A stretch of DNA of 64,000 nucleotides from Physcia stellaris. Its lineage: Eukaryota; Ascomycota; Lecanoromycetes; Caliciales; Physciaceae. Shown one piece after another: positions 12,230-21,843 of this stretch. The position numbers were made by a program, and so were the translations under genes. The notes below the pieces were generated by a model. The model saw only the letters and a program-made list of their open reading frames with translations. It ran no database searches and had not been told where the DNA came from. Within the stretch, counting starts at the first letter, position 1; the number at the start of each line of letters is the position of its first letter. Location of the stretch: NCBI GenBank assembly GCA_018902385.1, contig JABSSW010000003.1:1302001-1366000 (forward strand), read 5' to 3'.

Positions 12230-12442
12230 AATTACGTCAAAATCAAAATTTCATTTGTCGTAATCGTCGTGTCAAAAAACGTGTGTTTGAACATCGATGT
12301 TAACGTTTCATTTATAAATCGAAACTTTTTCAAAACACAAATATTCAATATTTTCATTCGTATCATGATTTCGTCATTTCAAATTCGTGATTTAGACATT
12401 AATCGACATGAAAATTGAAAATATGTCATATGTGATATTCAT

Positions 12443-12985
12443 ATGTTTGACACAAAAAATGATCAAAAAATCACGTCGTTGTTCAAACGTGAAATTTATT
12501 TCGTTGACAACTTGAAAATCAATATGTTTTTAAACAATGACATCATTGAATTCGAAAATTTCGCTATTGACATGATCAAAAAACATGCAATAATTGATAA
12601 TATCGACATAATCATATCGTTGAAAATACGTTTTTTCAAATTGACGATTCAACGATTTGTTCATTTCAAAAAAATTACAATCATTTCGTCACATGTCGAA
12701 ATGATCGTCGTCGTTCATCATGTTGAATTGTCGATTACAAAAAATTTTTTGTTTGAATCGAATGACAATTTCAATTTCATTTTGTATGCACATTTCGTTG
12801 ACGCGTTTATTAAATCTATTATTGTACGCAACGATAAAGAATTTTCAATTATGATTTCTAGAAATTTTCGACTAAACAAAATATTTGAAATTGATTTTTT
12901 CAGTGATTTTCATATCGATATCGACGACGAAAATGTCAAATATTTCGTCGTCAAAAAATCAAAATTCATTCACAAAAATGATTGA
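12443..12985 (+). pseudogene. Decayed protease-region polyprotein segment of family 2
   Basis: An open stretch of 180 residues contains YFVDNLKINMFLNNDIIEFE, which matches the retropepsin region of fungal Gypsy elements just after the active-site strand (the usual L-I-G-N-D box has lost Gly). It continues to the linker preceding reverse transcriptase. The same text occurs on the minus strand at about 61616-61897. Function would be polyprotein processing; the copy has lost key Gly residues. Confidence 0.5.
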
Positions 12986-13559
12986 TTCAAAAAATTCATT
13001 TTCGTTTGCGTCGTGATTTACGTCGTCGTTGTTACAATCGATAATAATTTTTCGATTACGTTTGTTATTTCATCGTCGTTAATCATTCTGTCACAAACAT
13101 CAATATCGTTTGTAATCATTCTGTCACAAATTTCGATGTCAATTGCTGAATTGCGAAAGATTTTCACAATCAGAATCGATGATAACGATTTCGAAAAGTT
13201 TTTTACAAACGTTTTTATTTCGTTGATCGAAATCGTTTTGTTTAACGACGTTATCGTTTACAATTTCGACGAACTAAACTCATTCGTCAAAATTGTTGAG
13301 AAATTTTCGACGTTCTGACAGAATATCGATTTTGCTAAAATGTCGAAAGAGAATTGAATGAAAATATCATTGAAAAATGACTGAAAAAAACGTGTATCAG
13401 AAAAAACAAAAATGTATTTTCTGAATACAAAGAACAAAAAATTGATTGACAAAATTTTCGACGATTTGTATCGCATTGATCGAATGTTTTGAATTAATCA
13501 ATCAACGTCATTTTTCTATTTTTGCTTTTGCGTTTGAAAAAACGTTGACGACGAGAAAA

Positions 13560-14920
13560 AAAATCGTGTAATTATAAACATCAGAAATCTCAATGTCATA
13601 ACACAATTTGACGCATATTCGTTATCATTGCAAACAAATATCATAATCGCAATGCGAAATTGCGATTACATATCAGTCATTGACTGTTCGATTTTTTTTT
13701 ATCAATGACGAATTCATTCAAGTGATCGACACAAATTTACTGTTGTCAATCACAAAAATCAAAAAAATTTCAACGTGATTGTCATGAATTACAAAAATTC
13801 ATCGACGTACGTGCAACGTCAAATTGATCGATTGTTTCGCGAATATCGTCACTTTGCCAGAATTTATGTGAACGATATAATGATATTTTCTCGTACAAAA
13901 ATCGAACACGAAATTCATTTGCGCAAGATATTTTCAGTGCTAAACAAAAACAACATTTCGATCAAATTTATCAAGATTTTTCTGAATTATTTATCAGTTT
14001 CATTTCTCGATCAGAAAATTGATTCATTCGATCTAGTCACGTTCGAAAAAAAACTCAAAACAATTGTCAAATTTCGATTTTTTCGCACTTTTCGACAATT
14101 CGAAACGTATCTTGATTTGACTGACTGATTACGTGATTACATTGCTCATTATGTTGACATTTTCAAATCATTACAGAACAGAAAAACGAAGTTTTTGCGT
14201 AACGAACTTATTGCAAAAAATGTTAAACGTGTCTATTTTTCGAAAACACGCGTACAACATTTTACAACAAAAAAATTGATTTTATTCGATGTTTTGCAAA
14301 TCGTTTTGACAAAATTTTTTTATTTAATTCATTCGAATTTCAAACGTCAATTATTCATTGATTTGAATGCTAACAAAAAGTTCGAATTCGATGTCATGTT
14401 ATATTATGTCAAGAAAATTTTTCTCGAATCAAACAAATACTTTTTTCGTCATGTTATAGAGTCGATATTTTTTCTTAATCGATTATTTATCGATGTCGAA
14501 ACAAAATATTGATCGACTGAATTGAAAATAACAAACATTGTGTGAATACTCAAAAAAACAAAACATATTGTTGAAGTTTCGTCAAGCAAAACAATCGTTT
14601 ATATTGATCATGAATTTGCATTCGACATTGTTAATCAAATCACGATGACAACAATTTCAATCGACAAATTCAATTTACGTCTTGTTCGTGTTTCAGATTA
14701 CATTCAACGTTTCAATTTCGATATTCGACATAAATCAAACAAGCAACACATTGTTTTTGATGTTTTGTCACGTTTAATCAGCGATAATATCAACGCGTCA
14801 ATGATCAGAAATTCTGATGAAAATGAACTTGATGTTTTGTTCACAATTTCATTAATCGAAATGAAAAAAGATTTTCGCAATCGAATACTCGATGATTACA
14901 AAATTGATTTGAATTGACAA
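13560..14920 (+). pseudogene. Decayed reverse transcriptase and RNase H of family 2
   Basis: The piece 13775-14128 reads VMNYKNSSTYVQRQIDRLF, then FARIYVNDIMIFSRTKIEHEIHLRKIF, the palm with the YxDD box changed to Y-V-N-D, and the thumb. RNase H follows at 14195-14512, where FSYLIH-type and IDLNANKKFEFDVMLYYVKK match the first catalytic-Asp region. The connection segment at 14645-14917 contains FNLRLVRVSDYIQRFNFDIR and KQHIVFDVLSRL, a hallmark of the RNase H/integrase border. Stops between pieces are mostly TGA. Confidence 0.8.
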
Positions 14921-14935
14921 AAAATCAATCAAATA

Positions 14936-16126
14936 TTGAACGTTGACGACGAGAACGTCGCAAAGTTATTTTTTTATAAAAAAGAAAATGATTTGATTTT
15001 TCGTTCGAATGATTTTATCATTGATGATTATGTTTACGAGTCTCGTCGATTTTGCATTTTTCATCTCGTTGTATCAAACATTTTGCGATTAGTTCATGAC
15101 GACGAACATGCGAATTATGTCAAATGTTTCGAAAAAATGTTCGCTTCATATTATATTCGCGATCTGTCTCGCTATTTGCGTGATTATTTGAAACATTGTT
15201 CGAAATGTCAAATGTATCAAATCAGAAAACACGCATCGTATGATTCGTTACAGTTCATATTAATTTCGTCGATTTCATTTCATACAATCATCATTGATTT
15301 CATTTTGATTTTATTTGTTTTTCGTGACGAATTGAATATCACGATGTTTGTCATTTGCAAATTCACGAAGCGATTCACACTTATTGTCGACAAAAAGATT
15401 TGATTTGTCGCTGAATGAAAAATCGCGTTAATCGACAAACTAAATGTTGTTGATTGAAATATATCGAAAATCATAATTTCGAATCGAAATCGCAAATTTC
15501 TGTCTGATATGTGAACAGCAATTTTCAAGCAATTCGAAATTCGTTTGCTTTATTCAATTGCATATCATTTTCAAATTGACGATCAATTCGAACGAACTAA
15601 TCAAATGATTGAGATTGCTTTTCGATTTTATTTGATTACAATGAAAAATTCAATTGAGTGATTTAAAATACTGATCAGATTGCAACGTCATTTCAACAAT
15701 TTTCATTCTGTCATTATTCACAAAACATTCAATGAAACGTTTTACGAATTCATTTCGTTGCAATCTTTGAACATGTTTCGTCAACTCGTTACATTTGATT
15801 TCATCGACGATTTGAAAGAATTTTTCGCAATTGACAATCGAAAATCATTCGCAAAAACTTTTTTCAATGCAATTATTCGTGTTCGTTTTGAAATGACTGA
15901 CGTCATTGCATTCGCTCAAATGATCAACAAATATTATTATGATCGTAAACATCAATTCTTGTTCATGAAAATTGACGACTATGCATTGATTAAATTGCAT
16001 CATGATTACAACATATCGACAATTGAAATTTTCGATAAAAAGTTGAATCAACAATATATCGATTTTTTCAAAATTTTTGAAAAGATTGACAATCTGACAT
16101 ATCGATTGAAATTTCCGAATCATTGA
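14936..16126 (+). pseudogene. Decayed integrase of family 2
   Basis: At 14936-15403 the HHCC finger is clear: LVHDDEHANYVKCFEKM and then LKHCSKCQMYQI. The start of the catalytic core follows (FHTIIIDFILILFV, FVICKFTKRFTLI). After stops, 15680-16126 carries the core C-terminal half and the linker (HKTFNETFYEFISLQSLNMF, AFAQMINKYYYDRKHQFLFM), which ends in one of the few surviving Pro codons of the block (16115). The minus-strand relative has the same linker at 58440-58712. Confidence 0.8.
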
Positions 16127-16199
16127 CGTATACATTTCGTTCTATTCATAATTCAATTGAAATTTGTCTTTTCATCAATGAACGATTTTTTCAATCGTT

Positions 16200-16440
16200 C
16201 ACGTTCAAATCAGTCAAATTCTGTTTTCGTTGAAAAAGACACGAATCGAATCAAGTCATGAAAAATTGAAAAATTTATCAACAAACGTCAAATCAAACGT
16301 CGTGACGATGAATATCTTGTCAAATGAAAAAATTGAAAATCACAATACGATGAATGACGAAATTTATCAGAATTCGACGACGTTCAAAATCTTGTACAAA
16401 ATTACGAAAACGCTTTACGTTTTACGATTTTTTTGTCAAA
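16200..16440 (+). pseudogene. Decayed chromodomain of family 2
   Basis: In the frame following the integrase the reading SVFVEKDTNRIKS-stop-KIEKFINKRQIKRRDDEYLVK-stop fits a chromodomain: an aromatic-acidic entry, I-x-x-x-x-x-x-R-R-x-D-E-Y-L-V-x-W, and a helix (NLSEFDDVQNLVQNYENA). Stops are TGA at Trp positions. Both Gypsy families in this block therefore ended in chromodomains, in line with insertion into heterochromatin. Confidence 0.65.
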
Positions 16441-16847
16441 TCGTTTGCAAAAGTTTTTCGTCATTTCGTTAATCAAGATTGTCATTTCGTCAAAGTTTTT
16501 CGTCGTCATTTCACTGATTAAAAACTTTTCACAACATCGACGTCGACGTTTGTCAGTCAATCATCAACAAATCAACGATTCGCAATTGTCATTTCACGTA
16601 AATCGAACACGACATTTTCGTTAATTTCTGACATCGAATCACTTGCTCTGACTCGAAAGTCAATTACAATCGAATTGATCACATTTTCAGTCACGTCATC
16701 AGTCGTTGCAATTGATATTTTGATACGACGATTTCATCGACTTCAATAACTAAAAAAGAAAAACTAAAAATATCAACACGAATATTGTTTGACATGATTA
16801 GAAAACATGACATCGAGACGATGTCGTTTATTTTAATTGAAACAAAT

Positions 16848-17048
16848 TGTTAAAAGTTTGCAAATTAACTTGTCGACTATGAAACGAAAATCTGTTTGAC
16901 GATTGTCAATGACGAAATTTGAAATGAAAACGTGTCTGTCGTTAAAAAACAAATCATTTGTCACATAACTTTACAATATATATTTCGAAATTTTTTCGAA
17001 AAATTAGCAATCAAGTTTTTTACATTCTTTCACACATTGTTTTTGACA
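16848..17048 (+). repeat. 3' LTR of family 2
   Basis: It is 201 bases, matching 9348-9548 from TGTTAAAAG to TTTGACA, followed directly by the GAAAA target duplication at 17049-17053. The 12 differences from its partner are all transitions. Confidence 0.93.
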
Positions 17049-18420
17049 GAAAACGTTGTTTCATTGTGTTGTTGATCACGTAAATGTCGAAATCGTGATT
17101 CATAATTCACGACGAACGAAAAAAATAATTTGACGAAAACGAATCGTTTGTAAACGATTCTATAACATTGACGTGAATGACGACGAAAAATTTTATTTCG
17201 ATTTTTTTGTTTTTGTTATTATCGTTTTTTTTTGACGTTTTTCGTCAATTCGTTTGATGCTTTGTTTTATTTGTTTTTTTTTTGAATTTTTTTTCGCTTT
17301 TTTTATTTTAATCACGATTTTTAGTTTCAATTTGAAATCATTTGAACGTATGTTTTCGTTGAAATAGAAACAATCGTCGTAGAAATGTTTTTTTTCGCAA
17401 ATGCAAAAATTTCGAAACTGATTTTGATTTCGAAATGACGAAATGTCAGAAAAATTTCGATAATTTGTGTGTTCGTATTCGTCAATTGCGAATGTCGAAT
17501 TAAATATCGTTTTTTTTTCTTTTCGAATTTTCTTTATGCGCATGTGATGACGAAAAATCTCGATGAAAATGAAAAACGTTGTTTCGTGATTCGTTACGAT
17601 GTTTAATTGAAATAATTGTATTTCAACGAAAATAAATGCGATTTTGTCGATTGCGTATAAAAAGTCACGATACGCTCGTTTGTTATCGATGATTTCAACA
17701 ATTTTCGTTTGTTTAACGAAAGTCAACATTTTCAAATAATCGTTTAGTCAAACATCAATGTTTTGATGATTGAATGAATTTTTGATCATGCGATTGTATT
17801 TTTGTTTCAATTTCAAATTTCTAGTCGAATCGATAAATGCAAAACGTGTTTTGAAAACGCGAAAAACGATTCATGAATGAATTTCAACGATTTGAATAAA
17901 ATTGACATTTGTAATCGTTGTTGTATCGTAAATGTGATCGATTATTTTTCTCATGAAATTTTTTTGCTTTTTTCAATTTTGAAATTTTTTTTTGTATTTC
18001 GATGTCGTTATTTTGTATCGAACATGTTTTTTGCTGAAATTCGCATTTTGTTGTGTGTCAAAATTGAATTCTAAAAATTCAATTTTCTTTATTGATTTAA
18101 TATCGTTGAATGAATCGATGAAATTTCAAATCGAATATTTTGTGATTTTGACTCGTACGATCGAAAATCACGCGTCTCAATTTTTGAAAAAATTCAATTT
18201 AAGTTTTCGTTTCGTATTCGTCATCGTGTTGAACGAACGAATAAATAAAAAAATTTTTTTGATTGTTGTTGATTGTAAAAAAATGTAAACACAAAAATGT
18301 TTTCGCGATGTTTTGATTTCTCGTATTAATTTGTCGAAACAATCGAATGTTGAAAATATTGATAATTAAATAAATCACGTGATGAATGCAACAATTAAAC
18401 GTAATTCGAATTCATAACTG
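17049..18420 (-). mobile_element. Ty1/Copia element, gag and start of protease (right segment of the split element)
   Basis: The minus-strand open stretch 17735-17193 encodes a Copia gag. It contains YLKMLTFVKQTKI-like text, then DNKRAYRDFLYAIDK, and a knuckle CICEKKHFYDDC (C-x-C-x3-H-x4-C) near 17396. Upstream on the minus strand an in-frame TGA interrupts gag-like text that continues to about 17,900 and perhaps 18,400. Downstream a protease-like stretch (MNHDFDIYVINNTMKQRF) ends at 17049 exactly where family 2 was inserted and continues at 9347. The Copia LTR and 5' end could not be located. Confidence 0.75.
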
Positions 18421-18449
18421 TAAAATTGCATGAAATCGTAAATCATTGT

Positions 18450-19194
18450 TTGCATGTTGTTTTATCGAATGCTAATTTACATGATTTTTAACATTTAATG
18501 TCATTGAAATGCGCACTAATTACTAAGTTCTTGACGATCTCTGATTGATCATCTAGTTTTACAAAAGATTTTCATACTGACAGAACTATGTAAAAAGAAA
18601 ATCGATTTATATTCACTAAATTACTGTTGAACTTTTGAACTGCTCAAAAAAAGAAAATATTCAGTTGTAAAGAAACTCTGAAAAAATGAATACGAAACTC
18701 GAAACAGAGTGAAATTTACTTCGTACGTCGTCTTTGATCTTGAGTGCTGCTTCTCAGAAGCAATTTTTCTGCGAACAGTTTCTCTCTCAAAGCTTTTTAC
18801 AAGATATCTGATCGTGTTTCGTCTGATGTATGACTAGTTGCGTCAGCTCTTCTGCGTTCGCATTTCGATTGTTAATATACATGCTAAAAGATTAATCAAT
18901 GCATTTCTTGTTCACTGACTCTCGTCGAATGATTTTCGTCGAATGATCAACACACACTGCGCAAAAGCGAAAAGAAAACTTGACGTCAAAAGTACAATAA
19001 ATAGAATATCGATTTGATTTCGATCATGTCACGATTTATAAATTTCGAATTTCATTGCAAATTCTCTTTTCTATTTCAGTCTATACGAATCTTATTGCGT
19101 GATAAAGAACTCGAACACGCACTGAACTGTGTCAAAATCACGTGTCTATGAATCAGTGCACGACTAACAGCTCAAACACGAGAAAAGAAACGAT
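18450..19194. other. Mutated shoulder without recognisable genes
   Basis: From 18481 to 19223 I found no CC and no GG, although CT and AG are frequent and base composition is less extreme than to the left. No coding frame or repeat match is visible. It looks like single-copy or unrelated DNA hit by partial, spreading C-to-T mutation next to the Copia element. Confidence 0.6.
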
Positions 19195-19386
19195 GTGATC
19201 GTCGATGAAAATGAAAATTCAAAGCCGAAATCGACGACGAGATGTGTGCTTTGCGAAACGCGTTTTCGTTCGATTTCTTATCATCATATCAACTCTGCAG
19301 CGGCGACGAGATACCATTTAGAGCATTTGAGAAATATGCAATTGCACATCGGACGCATCGATGCGGCGACTAGGTATGCCCAATGA
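19195..19386 (+). pseudogene. Possible zinc-finger fragment at the island border
   Basis: A 63-residue open stretch begins without a clear promoter and contains CVLCETRF and, 20 or so residues later, RYHLEHL, loosely like a C2H2 or BED finger (C-x2-C ... H-x2-H). It lies on the border between the mutated shoulder and normal DNA. It could be the end of a broken transposase or a chance ORF; I do not recognise a family. Confidence 0.2.
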
Positions 19387-19604
19387 CTAGTAAGCATAGT
19401 ACATACACCAGACGAAAGGCGGTTAGACACCCTGTAGGGGGCTTTGGAAAGGAGACTGCCCGCAGAAAAATTGCCCCAGAAGATTGTCTGAGAGCAAGAC
19501 GATCTGTTGAAATCCTATTGAAATTACATCAGTACAGAAAGATGAATGCTTAGCATAAGGGCCCGGAGTCGATATCAAAGCCTACTAGCCCTTCAGGATA
19601 GATA

Positions 19605-20106
19605 TCGCATTAATTGGCCAATAAGACCCCTCCGGGTTATAAGACACTCTGAGTTATAAAACACGGTTCCAAATGAGGTTTTCGAACGGTAGGGAGGGTT
19701 TTGTTTATAAGATATGTTTTTGGAACCTGCCTGAACGCTGCAATTAAGATACCTGATTTTTGATTTGAAATTGTAGAACATAGAAGTACCATTCTATTTT
19801 CATTGAGATTGTATTCAATTTCGATTTATTTACTGATCAATTTGATACTTCATGTCTCGAATCTTTAATTATGATCAGTCAATAATGAGGTACCGAGTAA
19901 TAAGAAACAGTCAAAACATCAAAAATCGTTTCATGATTGCGGGCGATAAACGATTCCATTGACTAAAAATTGCTTAGTCACTCTACTAACTGATCTATTA
20001 AGCACTTTGGCTTGTAAAACACCTTCGATTATAAAACACCGTTCTAATCGAGGCCAAAACATACCTCTGGGTTATAACTTACTGTTTTATTGGTCAATTA
20101 ATACGG
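19605..20106. mobile_element. MITE-like Tc1/mariner-type element with TA target site
   Basis: A 502-base non-coding element. Its ends are inverted: the left end reads YCGYATTAATTGRCCAATAA, and the right end is the reverse complement of the same pattern over about 22 bases with only C/T and G/A differences. TA flanks both ends (19603-19604 and 20107-20108), the target duplication of Tc1/mariner elements. Inside, a unit with GTTATAARACAC motifs near 19637-19685 is repeated in direct orientation near 20008-20056. There is no transposase ORF, so it would need one in trans. It is not depleted in CC/GG, so the mutation process has not hit it strongly. Confidence 0.6.
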
Positions 20107-20697
20107 TATGATGCGATAGGTGTACGGGTATGCTGTCAGCAGTGCAGGATCTGCAGAAAAATCAAAGGCCTGATGCCAAAAGATCAATTACATAAGCAAA
20201 CTCTGATTGGCCCGCTTGATATTTCGATTTTTCCCTGTAAGCGATCTCAATCATTCCCTCCATCGGTCTCGAATACCACCACATCCATTTTGCAGAGTCT
20301 CGCGCAGAGATATGCTTCGAGCTACGAGTTCTTGTCTATTTGAACCTTTCGCGCCTACGGACCGCTTCTCCTTGCGTAGTCTCGCCCTGAAACATGCGCT
20401 TCAAGCGATAGGTCGAACCGTCGCACTCTTATTGAGGGATTGACCGTCTTTTAGGATCCTTCAGACTAGCAACAATCATATCTAGAGGCGACCCGCCATG
20501 GAAGTGGGAAGCCAGTCGCTACCTGCCACCGTGAATCAACGGCAGAGTGTCCTTACATCTCTCAAACTATGGAACATTCTAGCTATCTCCGAGTCTACAG
20601 TGGCCACGCACTTGTTTGAATGCCAAAGACCTCATCAATCGTAGGCGCCACCAATCTACGGGAACAAAGAATTGTAGGCCCGCTTTGCCACACCGCG
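20107..20697. other. Intergenic region upstream of the secreted-protein gene
   Basis: Normal base composition, no repeat recognised. A 78-codon open frame at 20207-20443 has no family resemblance and no supporting context, so it is not called as a gene. The promoter of the gene starting at 20698 should lie here. Confidence 0.4.
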
Positions 20698-21371
20698 ATG
20701 CATTTCTCTGAATGCCTTCGCCTCCTCGCTATCTTAGGCCTCTCGTCTGTCATATTCGCTCAACCGCTCGTCGATAGAATGAGAAAAGAGGTCCAACCGG
20801 CGCACCATGACCTTTTGCCCCGTTTGGAGATGGACTTTGGTAGATGGCGTTTGCTTATCGACGAACTGCCCCAAGTCTTTTTACCCGCCTCTAACGTGGC
20901 GTTCTGGGGCTTCGAACTCTTCCTCAAGTCCACCATAAGGCAAATGGCAGGAAATTTCCTTGCGCAGCCTCCTTCTGATACCTATTCCATCACTATGGGC
21001 GCTTTACAACTATATGCGGAATCAACCACCAACGAGCCTATTGACTGGGAAACAATGAATTGGTTTGTGGGGAGATTGCTTACTTGGTTAGAAGGAGGCT
21101 GGACGGGCTGTGAGATGAATGCGTGGGTCACGGATTCATGGACGGAGAAAGCTGTTAAAGTGAGCTTGCGCACAGTATGTAATTGAGGAGCTTCCTTGTG
21201 TCTTTATAGAGGGTAAGGCTGACTTCGAAAATCACTGCAGTTGCTAGACAGGCCCTTGCAATGATGGTGGAACGTAAAAGAAGGCCTGGAGGCCTTGCTG
21301 CCATCCGTGACCTCATACATCCAAACAAGGAATGGGAGAAAGATCTTGAAGCCATCGGAAAAAGGGTTTGA
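20698..21371 (+). CDS. Small secreted protein of unknown function (one intron)
   Basis: Two exons, 20698-21159 and 21210-21371, give 207 residues ending in TGA. The 50-base intron has donor GTGAGC and acceptor TTATAG. I chose the ATG at 20698 over the upstream in-frame one at 20620 because it opens a classic signal peptide: MHFSECLRLLAILGLSSVIFA followed by QPLVD, with likely cleavage after Ala21. The mature part is mostly helical and acidic-aromatic (WFVGRLLTWLEGGWTGCEMNAW near residue 125), and the second exon ends in a basic-rich segment (MMVERKRRPGGLAAIRD). Only a few Cys are present and no enzyme motif is visible. It lies about 470 bases before the helicase gene on the same strand. It could be a secreted effector-like or wall-associated protein, but nothing proves that. 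Confidence 0.6.
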
Positions 21372-21843
21372 AAATCTACAGGATGAATAGCACAGTAGAT
21401 TGAGAGATCTAGATGATTGCTTCATTTCAGTGACTGCTGAATTTGGGCAAAAAAGAAAAACCAACATGTAGGTAGCATGAGTTTCATGTGATCGGCTCTT
21501 TTTGCCTTTGTAGTATCCATGCTTTCGCTTGTAGCAGGAAATGCAGGTAAGCGTGCACTCAACATTATCTTGCCCTTCAAAATGCCTGTTCTACCCTGAT
21601 CTCGGAGGTCCTACGTGAGCATTGAATCGTATCATCACAATTACGAACCCGTGTTAGCATTTCCAAATTTGGTAGAGCCGAATATTCCCTTCTCGCTTGC
21701 GTCTTTTTGTTACTTACCGTGACCCTCGGCAAGCTCCGCGCTTAAGGTACTACACAGACGCGTCCGTCGTCTTCACAATCCAGCACAGCTCACTTGACCC
21801 GCAGAACTGAGAAGATTCTGCTGGAGTATCTATTCTACAAAGG
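21372..21843. other. Intergenic region before the helicase gene
   Basis: No coding frame or repeat recognised in these 470 bases. It should contain the 3' UTR of the secreted-protein gene and the promoter and 5' UTR of the helicase gene. Confidence 0.4.

Larger units (their letters stand above)
9348..17048 (+). mobile_element. Complete Ty3/Gypsy chromodomain retrotransposon, family 2 (least decayed element)
   Basis: A 7701-base element with two 201-base LTRs (9348-9548, 16848-17048) and a perfect GAAAA duplication (9343-9347, 17049-17053). Internal order is gag-like region, a C2H2-type finger, protease region, reverse transcriptase, RNase H, integrase and chromodomain. It keeps more CT/AG than its surroundings and holds the only three CC dinucleotides I found in block I (10899, 13857, 16115), so it looks like the youngest or least mutated element. 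It interrupts the Copia element between protease and pre-integrase. A more decayed relative lies on the minus strand from about 57.7 kb to the window end. Confidence 0.93.

Noticed and set aside
1-18450. Ultraviolet-type dipyrimidine mutation as the cause of the AT-rich blocks
   Set aside because: Such damage should also remove C after T, but TCG and TCA are abundant; only the base 3' of C matters.
1-18450. Classical CpA-type RIP
   Set aside because: CAA, CAT and TG steps are abundant and Gln codons survive, while CC and CT are depleted.
18450-19200. tRNA or other RNA genes in the shoulder
   Set aside because: I found no cloverleaf-like arms or conserved tRNA boxes; no RNA gene could be supported anywhere in the window.
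20207-20443. A 78-codon plus-strand frame upstream of the secreted-protein gene
   Set aside because: Its composition (Arg/Ser/Leu/Phe) shows no recognised motif and it has no splice or promoter support.
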